From assembly GCA_963821235.1 (NCBI GenBank), contig CAWGCS010000002.1:186001-250000 (forward strand): DNA of 64,000 nucleotides, in the 5' to 3' direction. Position 1 is the stretch's first letter. Each line of letters begins with the position of its first letter. Positions 1 through 8,489 of this stretch are shown in pieces. The position numbers and the translations under genes were made by a program. The DNA comes from CTSoil-043 sp963821235 (GTDB lineage: Bacteria > Chloroflexota > Limnocylindria > Limnocylindrales > CSP1-4). The notes below the pieces were generated by a model. That model was not told the origin of the DNA. It did no database searches and worked only from the letters and a program-made list of their open reading frames with translations.

Positions 1-1089
1 ATCGCCCTCGAGGACGGCGGGCCGCGTCGGCGCCCCGTCGCCGACACCGACCCCGGAGCGTCGACGGCGGAGCCGCCTGGCCATCGGGTCCTGCGCCGCC
101 GCCCGGGCGACGAGCCGGCCGAGTGGGTTGCCGTGCACACGGGCCGACGTCCCGCTGTCGATCGCCGGAGCCCTGGCGAAGAGGCCTACCGGGTGGCGAT
201 CGAGGCGGGCGGACGATCTCTGGGCTCCCTGTGGGCGCTGCGCCGGCACGAGGAGGGCCGCCCCGACGCGACCGAGACGCGACTGCTCGCCGCAGTCGCC
301 GACCAAGTGGGCCAGGCCCTGCAGCAGGACCGCCTGGCCGCGGCCGCCCGGGATGCCGAGGTCGCGCGCGAGAGCGACGCCATCAAGAGCGCGCTCCTCG
401 ACTCCGTCTCCCATGACCTGCGGACGCCGCTCGCCTCGATCCGGGCGGCGGCCGGCAGCCTGATGGACGAGGCCGTCGAGCTCGATGTCGAGGACCGCCG
501 GGCGACGGCCTCGATGATCGACCGCGAGGCCGACCACCTGAACCGGGTGGTGACGAATCTCCTGGACCTGAGCCGCGTGGAGGCGGGAGCCCTCCACGTC
601 GAACGCGAGGTGTACGACCTCGCCGATCTGCTGGAACCGACGGTCGACCGGGCCCGGCGGCGCCTGGCCGGCCACGCGCTCGAGCTGGAGCTCGGCGGCG
701 TCCCGCCCGTTGAGGTGGATGCCGTCGTGCTGGACCAGGTGCTCGCGAACCTCCTCGAGAATGCCGCGAAATACACTCCGCCGGGGACCCGCGTCCGGGT
801 GGGCGCCCGGGAGCTCGGCGGCGAGGATCGCGTTCGGATCACCGTCGAGGACGCCGGCCCGGGCGTGCCCGACGCGGCGCTGAAGCACCTGTTCGACAAG
901 TTCTACCGGGTGCCCGGGCGATCGGCCGGGTCCCGGGGCGGGACGGGCGTCGGCCTGGCCGTCGTGCGGGGCCTCACGGAGGCCCTCGGCGGGCGCGTGG
1001 TCGCGCGACGGTCGGAGCTGGGCGGCCTGGCCATCGACGTCGACGTGCCGGCGGCCAGGCCCCCCGGCGTCGAAGAGACCGCCAGGTGA
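1..1089 (+). CDS. kdpD: KdpD-type sensor histidine kinase, C-terminal kinase half (5' end outside window)
   Basis: The frame is open from base 1, so the start lies upstream of the window. The visible 362 residues hold a GAF-like sensor segment, then the dimerisation/phosphoacceptor helix with the H-box DSVSHDLRTPLASI (His codon at 412-414), the N-box LANLLENAAKY, and the G1 and G2 boxes EDAGPGVP and GTGVGLAVV. This is the catalytic end of a KdpD-like kinase that would phosphorylate KdpE. There is no KdpD Walker-A domain in the visible part; that domain is encoded as a separate gene at 7292-8446. The stop overlaps the following kdpE start (GTGA). The role in potassium or turgor sensing is inferred from the operon. 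Confidence 0.88.
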   Translation: MALEDGGPRRRPVADTDPGASTAEPPGHRVLRRRPGDEPAEWVAVHTGRRPAVDRRSPGEEAYRVAIEAGGRSLGSLWALRRHEEGRPDATETRLLAAVADQVGQALQQDRLAAAARDAEVARESDAIKSALLDSVSHDLRTPLASIRAAAGSLMDEAVELDVEDRRATASMIDREADHLNRVVTNLLDLSRVEAGALHVEREVYDLADLLEPTVDRARRRLAGHALELELGGVPPVEVDAVVLDQVLANLLENAAKYTPPGTRVRVGARELGGEDRVRITVEDAGPGVPDAALKHLFDKFYRVPGRSAGSRGGTGVGLAVVRGLTEALGGRVVARRSELGGLAIDVDVPAARPPGVEETAR

Positions 1090-1817
1090 ACGGGCCGACC
1101 ATGGGCGACGCGACGCCCATCCTCGTCGTGGAGGATGACGAGGCGACGAGGACGGCCGTGCGGCGTGACCTGAGGGCCAGGGGCTTTGACGTGGAGGAGG
1201 CGCCCGACGGCGCCACGGCCCTGCGCCGTTGGGAGGCTCGCCGGCCCGCCCTGGTGCTGCTGGACCTGGGGCTGCCGGATATGGACGGCGTCACGGTCCT
1301 GCGCCGGATCCGCCGCGAGGCGACGACGCCGGTCGTCATCCTCTCGGCGCGGGATGACGAGGCGGCCAAGATCGACGCACTCGAGGCCGGCGCCGACGAC
1401 TACGTGACGAAGCCCTTCTCGACGGGCGAGCTCCAGGCCCGCATCCGGGCCGTGATGCGGCGGGCCGCCGGCCCTGCTGCCGACGCGGAGGGCCGGGTCG
1501 TCGTGGGCCCGCTCGTGTTCGACCCCCTCGTCCACCGGGTGACGGTCCGCGGCGAGGTGGTTCCGCTGACCCCGCGCGAGTTCGAGATCCTGGCCGTCTT
1601 CCTGGCCCACCAGGGCCGCCTGGTCACGCGCGGACGGCTCCTCCGCGCGGTGTGGGGCCAGGCCTACCAGGGCGAACACCACTACGTCCACGTCTACGTG
1701 AGCCAGCTGCGCCGCAAGATCGCCGCGCTCGACCCAACCGGGGAGCTGCGGGACCTCGTGACCGCGGAGCCGGGCGTCGGCTACCGGGTCCGCGGTCCGG
1801 ACGCCACGTCCGACTGA
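1086..1817 (+). CDS. kdpE: KdpE response regulator (OmpR family)
   Basis: A receiver domain (residues about 12-125) is followed by an OmpR/PhoB winged helix (about 145-238). The phosphoacceptor is D60 in LVLLDLGLPD, with acidic residues E17/D18/D19 and conserved K109 in DDYVTKPF. The C-terminal part has VPLTPREFEIL and the recognition-helix region VHVYVSQLRRKI. It should activate kdpFABC transcription when phosphorylated by the upstream kinase. The GTG at 1086 overlaps the kinase stop by four bases. An ATG at 1101 with AGGTGA about 12 bases upstream is an alternative start that would remove five residues. Length is normal for the family. Confidence 0.93.
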   Translation: MNGPTMGDATPILVVEDDEATRTAVRRDLRARGFDVEEAPDGATALRRWEARRPALVLLDLGLPDMDGVTVLRRIRREATTPVVILSARDDEAAKIDALEAGADDYVTKPFSTGELQARIRAVMRRAAGPAADAEGRVVVGPLVFDPLVHRVTVRGEVVPLTPREFEILAVFLAHQGRLVTRGRLLRAVWGQAYQGEHHYVHVYVSQLRRKIAALDPTGELRDLVTAEPGVGYRVRGPDATSD

Positions 1818-1907
1818 GCCCGGCGCCTCGGGCACCCTGCGGCCTGAGCGCTTCTTGAGCGCTGGCGGGCCTCGACGGGGTCCCGCCTCTTGGGCGTCGG
1901 TTGCACG

Positions 1908-2189
1908 ATGCGGTTCGTGAGCTACAACAAACGCAATTCCGTCAGCTTGGCCGGCCGCGCGCTGCAGCGGGAAGTCGCCCTCGTCGAGAGCGCCATCGAG
2001 ATGGTGGCCGGCGGGCATGCCTCGCGGATGCAGCTCGGCGGCCTCGCCTACGGCGACGCCCTCCTGGACCATGCCCGACGCGTGGGCGACGCGCGCCGCG
2101 TCCGGGTGACGCCGCGATGGGGCGTCGGCGAGGAGGGCCTGGGCCTGGTCTTCGAGCCGTTCGAGACTCCCCCGGAGACCCCGCGGTGA
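1908..2189 (+). CDS. Small protein of unknown function in the kdp operon
   Basis: This 93-residue protein was not recognised. It starts MRFVSYNKRNSVSLAGRALQ and is hydrophilic, with no signal peptide or membrane segment. Middle residues look helical (REVALVESAIEMVAGG) and the C-terminal end is rich in Gly, Glu and Pro. The gene sits between kdpE and a receiver-only regulator, and its stop overlaps the next start (GTGA at 2186), so it is probably translated with its neighbours. The ATG at 1908 is chosen over TTG at 1890, which lies closer to the upstream gene. A small regulator of the two-component system is possible, but nothing in the sequence proves it. Confidence 0.6.
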   Translation: MRFVSYNKRNSVSLAGRALQREVALVESAIEMVAGGHASRMQLGGLAYGDALLDHARRVGDARRVRVTPRWGVGEEGLGLVFEPFETPPETPR

Positions 2190-2605
2190 CAGAACGCCAC
2201 ATCCTCCTCGTCGAGGACGACGAGTCGTTGCGGACAGTCGTGGCTCGTCACCTCCGTGCCCGAGGCTGGACCGTCACCGAGGCCGCCTCTGCGGAGGAGG
2301 CCACCCTCGCCCTCGCGACCGACGCCCGTCCGTCGCTCGTCCTGCTCGACATCAACCTGCCGGGCGAGACCGGCTGGGACCTCCTTCGGCACGGCGCGCT
2401 CGGCGGCCCGGATCCCCCGCCGGTGATCGTCGTCTCGGCGACGACGATCCACCCGCGGCGCCTTCGCGAGTTCGGCGTCGCGGGCTACCTGCCGAAGCCA
2501 TTCGCGCTCGAGACGCTCCTCGAGGTCAGCGAGCGGTTCGCCGCCCGGCCAGCCCCGCAGCGGGGGGCCACGAATCCGGACATCGATCGAGGGGAGAGCA
2601 CGTGA
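2186..2605 (+). CDS. Receiver-only response regulator
   Basis: A single CheY-like receiver of 139 residues with no output domain. Acidic residues are E10/D11/D12, the phosphoacceptor is D55 in LVLLDINLPG, and the conserved lysine is K104 in GYLPKPF. The GTG start overlaps the preceding stop, and the stop overlaps the next small gene (GTGA again), so it belongs to the kdp transcription unit. Stand-alone receivers usually pass phosphate to or from another component or bind a target protein. Here it could take phosphate from the KdpD kinase half in competition with KdpE, which is inference. The last 15 residues are a polar tail. Confidence 0.85.
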   Translation: MTERHILLVEDDESLRTVVARHLRARGWTVTEAASAEEATLALATDARPSLVLLDINLPGETGWDLLRHGALGGPDPPPVIVVSATTIHPRRLREFGVAGYLPKPFALETLLEVSERFAARPAPQRGATNPDIDRGEST

Positions 2606-2691
2606 CCGACGTCGTCATCCTGGTCATCGGAGCGGGCTGCGCGGCCTTCTTCGCCGGCCTGATGGTCCTGTGCGACCGGGTGGGCCGGTGA
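2602..2691 (+). CDS. 29-residue membrane micro-protein upstream of kdpF
   Basis: A GTG start overlapping the regulator stop encodes MTDVVILVIGAGCAAFFAGL followed by MVLCDRVGR. There is one predicted membrane helix (residues about 4-24) and a short C-terminal CDR tail on the other side. Its stop overlaps the GTG of kdpF. It is too short for routine gene calling, but it is held in place by four-base overlaps on both sides, which supports real translation. By size and position it resembles KdpF, yet it lacks the KdpF ending LLRPEDF carried by the next gene. A stabilising subunit of the pump is the likely role; this is inference. Confidence 0.6.
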   Translation: MTDVVILVIGAGCAAFFAGLMVLCDRVGR

Positions 2692-2774
2692 TCCTCGAGC
2701 TTCTGGCCGGCGTCATGGCCATCTTCGTGTTCGTGTACCTCCTGTGGGCCCTGTTGCGGCCCGAGGACTTCTGA
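2688..2774 (+). CDS. kdpF: KdpF, small subunit of the potassium-transporting ATPase
   Basis: A 28-residue protein beginning MILELLAGVMAIFVFVYLLW and ending ALLRPEDF. It has one membrane helix followed by the KPE/RPE-F ending typical of KdpF. It lies two bases before kdpA and overlaps the preceding micro-gene by GTGA. In characterised systems KdpF stabilises the KdpABC complex in the cytoplasmic membrane. Its length matches the family. Confidence 0.85.
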   Translation: MILELLAGVMAIFVFVYLLWALLRPEDF

Positions 2775-2776
2775 GC

Positions 2777-4486
2777 ATGGGCGTCGGCGATCTCTTCACC
2801 CTCGTCAGCCTGGGCCTCGCGGTCCTCGTGATCACGCCGATCCTGGGGACCTACATCGCGAAAGTCATGGAGGGCGAGCGAACCATCCTCAGCCCGGTGC
2901 TCCGCCCCGTGGAGCGGGGCATCTATCGCGTCTGCGGAGTCGACGAGACCCGCGAGCAGGGCTGGAAGGGCTACACCGTCTCGGTGCTGGTGATGGCCGC
3001 GGTCGCGATCGTCGCGCTCTACGCGATGCTCCGCGCCCAGGCGTTCCTGCCACTCAACCCGGCGGGGATCGGCGCGATGACGCCCGACCTGGCCTTCAAC
3101 ACGGCCGTGAGCTTCGAGACCAACACGAACTGGCAGAACTACTCGGGCGAGACGGGCGCGAGCTACCTCTCCCAGGCGCTCGGGCTCGCCGTGCGCAACT
3201 TCACGTCGGCCGCGACCGGCCTGGCGGTTGCCTTCGCCCTCATTCGAGGCCTCACCCGGCGCAACGCGACGACTGTCGGCAACTACTGGGTCGACCTCAC
3301 CCGCGGCACGCTCTACGTGCTCGTCCCGATCGCCTTCGTGCTGGCCCTCGTCCTTGTCTGGCAGGGCGTCCCCCAGACGCTCGACGGCGCGCACGCCGCC
3401 ACCACGGTCGAGGGGGCGTCGCAGACGATCGCCATCGGCCCGATCGCCTCCCAGGAGTCGATCAAGGAGCTGGGCAACAACGGGGGCGGCTTCCTGAACG
3501 CCAACTCGGCCCATCCGTTCGAGAATCCCACGCCGCTCACCAACTGGCTGGAGCTGCTGGCCATCCTGGCCTGCCCCTTCGCCCTCACGTGGTCGTTCGG
3601 ACGGATGGCCGGCAACCAGCGCCAGGGCTGGACGATCTTCGCCGCGATGGCCGGCGTCCTCATGGTGGGCGCCGTCGTCGCCATGACGGGCGAGGCTGGA
3701 GGAAACCCGCTCTTCCCGGCCGGCGTCAGCCAGGCCCTCGGCAACATGGAGGGCAAGGAGACACGCTTCGGTGCTGCCGTCGGCGGGCTCTTCGCGGCGG
3801 TGACGACAGGCACGAGCACGGGCGCCGTCAACGCAATGCACGACAGCCTCCAGCCGATCGCGGGGCTGGTGCCGCTCTTCAACATCGAGCTCGGCGAGAT
3901 CACCCCAGGTGGCATCGGCGCCGGCCTCTACGGGATGCTGGTGATGGGCGCCGTGCTCTCGGTCTTCATCGCCGGCCTGATGGTGGGCCGGACCCCGGAG
4001 TACCTGGGCAAGAAGATCGAGTCCTACCAGATGAAGATGGCGATGCTCGTGGTGCTGGTCCTTGGCTTCAGCATCCTGGGCTTCACCGCGCTGGCGACCG
4101 TCACCGGTGAGGGTCAGGCGGGGCCGCTGAACAGTGGTCCCCACGGCTTCAGCGAGATCCTCTACGCCTTCTCGAGCCAGACCGGCAACAACGGGTCGGC
4201 GTTCGCCGGGCTCACCGGAAATACGCCCTTCTACAACATCACCGGCGCCCTGGCGATGCTGGTCGGGCGCTACGGGATGATCGTCCCGATCATGGCCCTG
4301 GCGGGCTCGATGGCCGCCAAGCGGCGCGTGGCGCCCTCCCTGGGCACCTTCCCCACGACCGGACCGCTGTTCAGCGTGCTCCTCGTCGGCGTGATCGTCG
4401 TCGTCGGCGCCCTGACCTTCTTTCCGGCCCTCGCGCTGGGCCCCATCGTGGAGCAGCTGCTCCAGAACGCCGGAAGGGTTTTCTGA
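2777..4486 (+). CDS. kdpA: KdpA, potassium-binding and translocating subunit
   Basis: A 569-residue polytopic membrane protein of the normal KdpA length. Selectivity-filter-like loops are visible: FNTAVSFETNTNWQNYSGE, GNNGGGFLNANSAHPFENPT, TTGTSTGAVNAMHDS and SSQTGNNGSAFAGLTGNTP. These are the four pseudo-repeats characteristic of the SKT superfamily pore. It forms the K+ channel-like part of the KdpFABC pump, fuelled by KdpB. The ATG at 2777, two bases after the kdpF stop, is chosen because the protein then begins with the first hydrophobic segment. An in-frame GTG upstream at 2744 would read through kdpF. Confidence 0.97.
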   Translation: MGVGDLFTLVSLGLAVLVITPILGTYIAKVMEGERTILSPVLRPVERGIYRVCGVDETREQGWKGYTVSVLVMAAVAIVALYAMLRAQAFLPLNPAGIGAMTPDLAFNTAVSFETNTNWQNYSGETGASYLSQALGLAVRNFTSAATGLAVAFALIRGLTRRNATTVGNYWVDLTRGTLYVLVPIAFVLALVLVWQGVPQTLDGAHAATTVEGASQTIAIGPIASQESIKELGNNGGGFLNANSAHPFENPTPLTNWLELLAILACPFALTWSFGRMAGNQRQGWTIFAAMAGVLMVGAVVAMTGEAGGNPLFPAGVSQALGNMEGKETRFGAAVGGLFAAVTTGTSTGAVNAMHDSLQPIAGLVPLFNIELGEITPGGIGAGLYGMLVMGAVLSVFIAGLMVGRTPEYLGKKIESYQMKMAMLVVLVLGFSILGFTALATVTGEGQAGPLNSGPHGFSEILYAFSSQTGNNGSAFAGLTGNTPFYNITGALAMLVGRYGMIVPIMALAGSMAAKRRVAPSLGTFPTTGPLFSVLLVGVIVVVGALTFFPALALGPIVEQLLQNAGRVF

Positions 4487-4489
4487 GGC

Positions 4490-6667
4490 ATGAGCGTGAA
4501 TCGTTCCCTGATGGCAGTCGACCTCGGCCGCGGCACGCGTCGCTTCCAGCGCTTCGTCACCCTTGGCGGGGCCAAGCCGGAGGGCGAGCCGCCCCGGCCG
4601 CGGGGCGTGTTCGACGCGGACCTCCTGCGGGCGGCCATCCCGCATGCCTTCCGCAAGCTGGACCCCCGCCGGCTTGTCAGGAACCCGGTGATGTTCGTCG
4701 TCGAGATCACGGCGGTGCTCGTCACCCTCATCGCCGTCGCCAGCGCCACCGGCTTCCAGCCGGTGGGCGGCCCGGGCGGCCTGGGGTTCCAGGTCCAGAT
4801 CGGGGCCTGGCTCTGGTTCACGGTCCTCTTCGCGACGTACGCCGAGGCGGTCGCCGAGGCTCGCGGGCGCGCGCAGGCAGCGACGCTGCGCCGGACGCGC
4901 TCGGAGACCACGGCCCATCGCCGGGGGGTCGACGGGTCCCTCGAGGACGTGGGCTCGTCGGAGCTCCGCAAGGGCGACATCATCGTGGTCGAGGAAGGCG
5001 AGACCATCCCGGGCGACGGGGACGTCATCGAGGGCGTCGCCTACGTCAACGAGGCGGCCATCACGGGCGAGTCCGCGCCGGTGCTCAAGGAGCCCGGGAC
5101 GGACATCCGCTCGAGCGTCACCGGCGGGACGACCCTCACCAGCGACCGGCTCGTGATCCGCGTCACCACCGATCCCGGCGAGACCTTCCTCGATCGGATG
5201 ATCGCCCTCGTGGAAGGGGCGAAGCGCCAGCGGACGCCCAACGAGGTCGCCCTCGCCATCCTGCTGGCGGGCCTGACGATCGTGTTCCTCATGGCGACCG
5301 TGACCCTGCGACCGTTCGGGCTCTACGCGGGCACGACCGTCGACACGGTGGCCCTCGTCGCCCTCCTGGTCTGCCTCATCCCGACGACGATCGGCGGCCT
5401 CCTGTCGGCGATCGGGATCGCCGGCATGGACCGGGTCGCCCGCTTCAACGTGCTGGCCATGAGTGGTCGGGCCGTCGAAGCGTCGGGTGACGTCGACGTC
5501 ATCCTGCTCGACAAGACCGGCACGATCACCTATGGCAACCGGCTGGCGGCCTCGATCACCCCGGCGCCCGGCATTCCCGAGCAGGAGGCGGTCACCGCCG
5601 CACTGGTCACCTCGATCCAGGACGAGACGCCTGAAGGCCGCTCGATCGTCGAGCTCGCCCGCAGGCGCCTCGCGGAGCTGCAGGCCCCTGGCGGAATCGG
5701 CGACGAGGCCGGGTTCCAGAGCCTCGCCGGCGACGTGGTCGAGTTCATGCCCTTCCGAGCCGAGACCCGCACGAGCGGCGTCCGGCTCTCGTCCGGCGAG
5801 ACCGTCCTCAAGGGGGCGGTCGACGCGATCAGCGCCCGTCTCGACGGCTCCCTGCCGGACGAGGTCAGCGAGACCACCGACCGGATCGCCGACGCGGGCG
5901 CGACACCCCTCGCCATGCGCCGGGACGGCCGTCCGATCGGCGTCATCGAGCTCAAGGACACGGTCAAGGAGGGGCTGCCGGCACGCTTCGCCGAGTTCCG
6001 GAGGATGGGCATCCGGACCGTCATGGTCACCGGGGACAACCCGCGGACCGCGGCGACGATCGCCCGCGAGGCCGGGGTGGACGAGTTCATCGCCCAGGCG
6101 ACCCCCGAGGACAAGATCGGCTTCATCCGTCGCGAGCAGGCCGAGGGTCACCTGGTGGCGATGACCGGCGACGGCACGAACGACGCTCCCGCGGTGGCCC
6201 AGGCGGACGTGGGGCTGGCGATGAACAGCGGGACGTCGGCCTGCAAGGAGGCGGCCAACATGGTCGACCTCGACTCCGACCCGACCAAGCTGCTGGAGGT
6301 CATCGCGATCGGCAAGCAGCTGCTCATCACCCGCGGCTCGGTGACGACGTTCTCGATCGCGAACGACCTGGCCAAGTACTTCGCGATCGTGCCGGCGATG
6401 TTCGTGGCCGTCTACCCGGAGCTGAGCGCCCTCAACGTCATGGGCCTGGCCACGCCCCAGAGCGCGATTCTCTCGGCGGTGATCTTCAACGCCCTGATCA
6501 TCGTGGCCCTGATCCCGCTGGCCCTGCGCGGCGTCACCTTCCGCCCGGCGCCGGCAAGCGTCCTCCTCCAGCGCAACCTCCTGATCTACGGTCTCGGCGG
6601 GATCGTCGCCCCCTTCCTGGGGATCAAGGCGATCGACCTCCTCATCACGACCCTCCACCTGGCCTAG
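4490..6667 (+). CDS. kdpB: KdpB, P-type ATPase catalytic subunit
   Basis: A 725-residue P-type ATPase. The actuator loop TGES is in EAAITGESAPVL, the phosphorylated aspartate is D341 in ILLDKTGTIT, the nucleotide-binding domain follows, and the hinge motif MTGDGTNDAPAVAQADVG is intact. The helices before the P domain contain the family sequence CLIPTTIGGLLSAIG. It hydrolyses ATP to drive K+ uptake through KdpA. The N-terminal ~55 residues before RAAIPHAFRKLDPRRLVRNP are somewhat long but ordinary for high-GC KdpB. The gene lies three bases after kdpA and 11 before kdpC. Confidence 0.97.
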   Translation: MSVNRSLMAVDLGRGTRRFQRFVTLGGAKPEGEPPRPRGVFDADLLRAAIPHAFRKLDPRRLVRNPVMFVVEITAVLVTLIAVASATGFQPVGGPGGLGFQVQIGAWLWFTVLFATYAEAVAEARGRAQAATLRRTRSETTAHRRGVDGSLEDVGSSELRKGDIIVVEEGETIPGDGDVIEGVAYVNEAAITGESAPVLKEPGTDIRSSVTGGTTLTSDRLVIRVTTDPGETFLDRMIALVEGAKRQRTPNEVALAILLAGLTIVFLMATVTLRPFGLYAGTTVDTVALVALLVCLIPTTIGGLLSAIGIAGMDRVARFNVLAMSGRAVEASGDVDVILLDKTGTITYGNRLAASITPAPGIPEQEAVTAALVTSIQDETPEGRSIVELARRRLAELQAPGGIGDEAGFQSLAGDVVEFMPFRAETRTSGVRLSSGETVLKGAVDAISARLDGSLPDEVSETTDRIADAGATPLAMRRDGRPIGVIELKDTVKEGLPARFAEFRRMGIRTVMVTGDNPRTAATIAREAGVDEFIAQATPEDKIGFIRREQAEGHLVAMTGDGTNDAPAVAQADVGLAMNSGTSACKEAANMVDLDSDPTKLLEVIAIGKQLLITRGSVTTFSIANDLAKYFAIVPAMFVAVYPELSALNVMGLATPQSAILSAVIFNALIIVALIPLALRGVTFRPAPASVLLQRNLLIYGLGGIVAPFLGIKAIDLLITTLHLA

Positions 6668-6678
6668 GGGTTCGAACG

Positions 6679-7260
6679 ATGTACTCCTTCCTCCGCCACC
6701 AGCTCCTCCCGGCATTCGCCCTGCTCGTGGCTCTCACCGTCGTCACCGGCGCCGCCTACCCCGCCGCCGTCACGGCCGTTGCCCAGGTGGCCTTCCCATC
6801 CCAGGCCAACGGATCGATGATCGTCGTCGATGGCACGACCGTCGGCTCCACCCTCATCGGGCAGGCGTTCAGCGACCCCAAGTACCTCTGGGGCCGCCCG
6901 TCTGCGGCCGGCGCCGACGGCTACGATGCCAATGCCTCGGCGGGCTCGAATCTCGGGCCCACGAGCCAGGACCTCATCGACCGGGTGACTGCCGCAGTGG
7001 ACGAGCTCCGCGCCGCGCACGGGAACGCCCCGGTGCCCGTCGACCTCGTCACCACGTCGGGCTCCGGCCTCGACCCGGAGATCAGCCCGGCTGCCGCCGA
7101 GTACCAGGTCGCCCGGATCGCGGCGGCCCGGGGGATGGCGGAGGCCGGCATTCGGGCCGCCATCGCTCGCCACACCGAGCAGCCCCTGCTGGGCCTTCTC
7201 GGAGAGCCGCGGGTCAACGTTCTGCTCGTCAACCTCGACCTGGACGGGTCCCTCCGGTGA
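6679..7260 (+). CDS. kdpC: KdpC, assembly/chaperone subunit of the Kdp pump
   Basis: A 193-residue protein with one N-terminal membrane helix (LLPAFALLVALTVVTGAAYP) and the conserved outer domain containing LIGQAFSDPKYLWGRPSAAG, NASAGSNLGPTS and DPEISPAAAEYQVARIA. All are standard KdpC motifs. It interacts with KdpB and raises ATP affinity in known systems. The end, LLGEPRVNVLLVNLDLD, is also typical. The gene follows kdpB by 11 bases and precedes the separate KdpD N-terminal gene by 31 bases. Confidence 0.96.
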   Translation: MYSFLRHQLLPAFALLVALTVVTGAAYPAAVTAVAQVAFPSQANGSMIVVDGTTVGSTLIGQAFSDPKYLWGRPSAAGADGYDANASAGSNLGPTSQDLIDRVTAAVDELRAAHGNAPVPVDLVTTSGSGLDPEISPAAAEYQVARIAAARGMAEAGIRAAIARHTEQPLLGLLGEPRVNVLLVNLDLDGSLR

Positions 7261-7291
7261 GGGCGGCGACCGCCTGCCGCGGACGGCGCCC

Positions 7292-8446
7292 ATGAGCGAG
7301 CGCGACGCCCTCGACCTCCGCCCCACGGCGGAGGAGATGCTCGCCCGGATCGGGGGGTCGGAGCGGGCGGGTCGCGGCCGGCTGCGGGTCTACCTGGGCA
7401 TGGCTCCGGGCGTCGGCAAGACGTACCGCATGCTGGAGGAGGGCCACCGCCGGAAGGACCGCGGCACCGACGTCGTGGTCGGGTTCGTGGAAGCCCACGG
7501 CCGCCCCAACACCTCCAGGCTCCTCGAAGGGCTGGAGGTCGTGCCCCGCCAGCGCGCAGCCTACCGTGACGTCGTCGTCGAGGAGATGGACCTCGACGCC
7601 GTGATCCGGCGCCACCCGACCGTCGCCCTCATCGACGAGCTGGCCCACACCAACGTCCCGGGCTCTCGGCACGAGAAGCGCTGGGAGGACGTGGATCGTA
7701 TCCGGGACGCCGGGATCCATGTCGTGACGACCCTCAATGTCCAGCACCTGGAATCGGTGGCGGACGCGGTCGAGACGATCACCGGTGCGCCCGTCCGCGA
7801 GCGACTCCCGGATGCCATCCTGGAGCAGGCCGACGAGATCGAGCTCGTCGACATGAGCCCTCACGCGCTCCGCCAGCGGATGCTCCACGGGAACGTCTAC
7901 CCACCCGAGCGGACCCGGGTGGCCCTCGACAGGTTCTTCACCGAGCCGAACCTGACCGCGCTCCGCGACATCGCCCTCCGCTTCACGGCGCGTCGCGTGG
8001 AGGGCCAGCTCGAGCAATTCGTGACGGACGGCCGGCTGGGGACCATGCCCCGCAGCGCGGAGCGAGTCGTCGTGGTCGTCGACGGGTCGCCGGCCGGGGC
8101 GGCGGCCGTGCGTAGCGCGGCGTCCCTGGCGGGCCTCCTCCACGGCGGGCTCGTCGCCGTGATCCCCGAGGGCGCCGCGACCGCAACGCGGGACGAGGAG
8201 CGGAACCTGCGCGAGGTGGCCGACGATGCGGCTGACCTCGGAGCGGAGATCGTGCGGCTGCAGGGCGCCGACCTCGCCGCGGAGATTGCCCGGCTGGCTG
8301 AGCTGCGCGGCGCCAGGCACATCGTGGTGGCCAACCGCCCCCGCGGGCCGCTGGAGCGTCTGCGGGGGACCTCACTGGTCGACCGGCTCCTGGCCATCAC
8401 CAGTGGGGTGGAGGTCCACGTCGTGGGGAGCGGTCGGCGCGGCTGA
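7292..8446 (+). CDS. kdpD: KdpD N-terminal sensor half (KdpD domain plus USP-like domain) as a separate protein
   Basis: This 384-residue protein has the KdpD domain (about 27-235), with Walker A GMAPGVGKTYRM, Walker-B-like TVALIDELAHTNVPGS and HVVTTLNVQHLESV. A universal-stress-protein-like domain follows (about 250-380, starting ERVVVVVDGSPAG). The four membrane helices, GAF and kinase domains of full-length KdpD are absent. The kinase part is encoded at the opposite end of the operon (1-1089). Truncated KdpD proteins of this type are known in some cyanobacteria and Deinococcus. It probably modulates the separate kinase, which is inference. A strong hairpin follows the stop. Confidence 0.92.
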   Translation: MSERDALDLRPTAEEMLARIGGSERAGRGRLRVYLGMAPGVGKTYRMLEEGHRRKDRGTDVVVGFVEAHGRPNTSRLLEGLEVVPRQRAAYRDVVVEEMDLDAVIRRHPTVALIDELAHTNVPGSRHEKRWEDVDRIRDAGIHVVTTLNVQHLESVADAVETITGAPVRERLPDAILEQADEIELVDMSPHALRQRMLHGNVYPPERTRVALDRFFTEPNLTALRDIALRFTARRVEGQLEQFVTDGRLGTMPRSAERVVVVVDGSPAGAAAVRSAASLAGLLHGGLVAVIPEGAATATRDEERNLREVADDAADLGAEIVRLQGADLAAEIARLAELRGARHIVVANRPRGPLERLRGTSLVDRLLAITSGVEVHVVGSGRRG

Positions 8447-8459
8447 GGACCGGCTGTTC

Positions 8460-8489
8460 GCTCGCCCCGGGCGTGGCCCCGGGGCGAGC
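8460..8489 (+). terminator. Intrinsic-type hairpin ending the kdp operon
   Basis: A perfect 12-bp stem, GCTCGCCCCGGG at 8460-8471 and CCCGGGGCGAGC at 8478-8489, closes on a six-base loop 13 bases after the kdpD N-half stop. It is followed by only a short T-containing stretch (TTGTTCG), as is common in very GC-rich genomes. Confidence 0.7.

Noticed and set aside
2624..6715. Very long open frame on the minus strand opposite kdpFABC, with similar ones opposite metH (21473-25123) and LigD (38483-42079, plus strand).
   Set aside because: The opposite frames encode clear full-length enzymes. The antisense products are Arg/Asp/His-rich without domains, as expected from codon bias in very GC-rich DNA.
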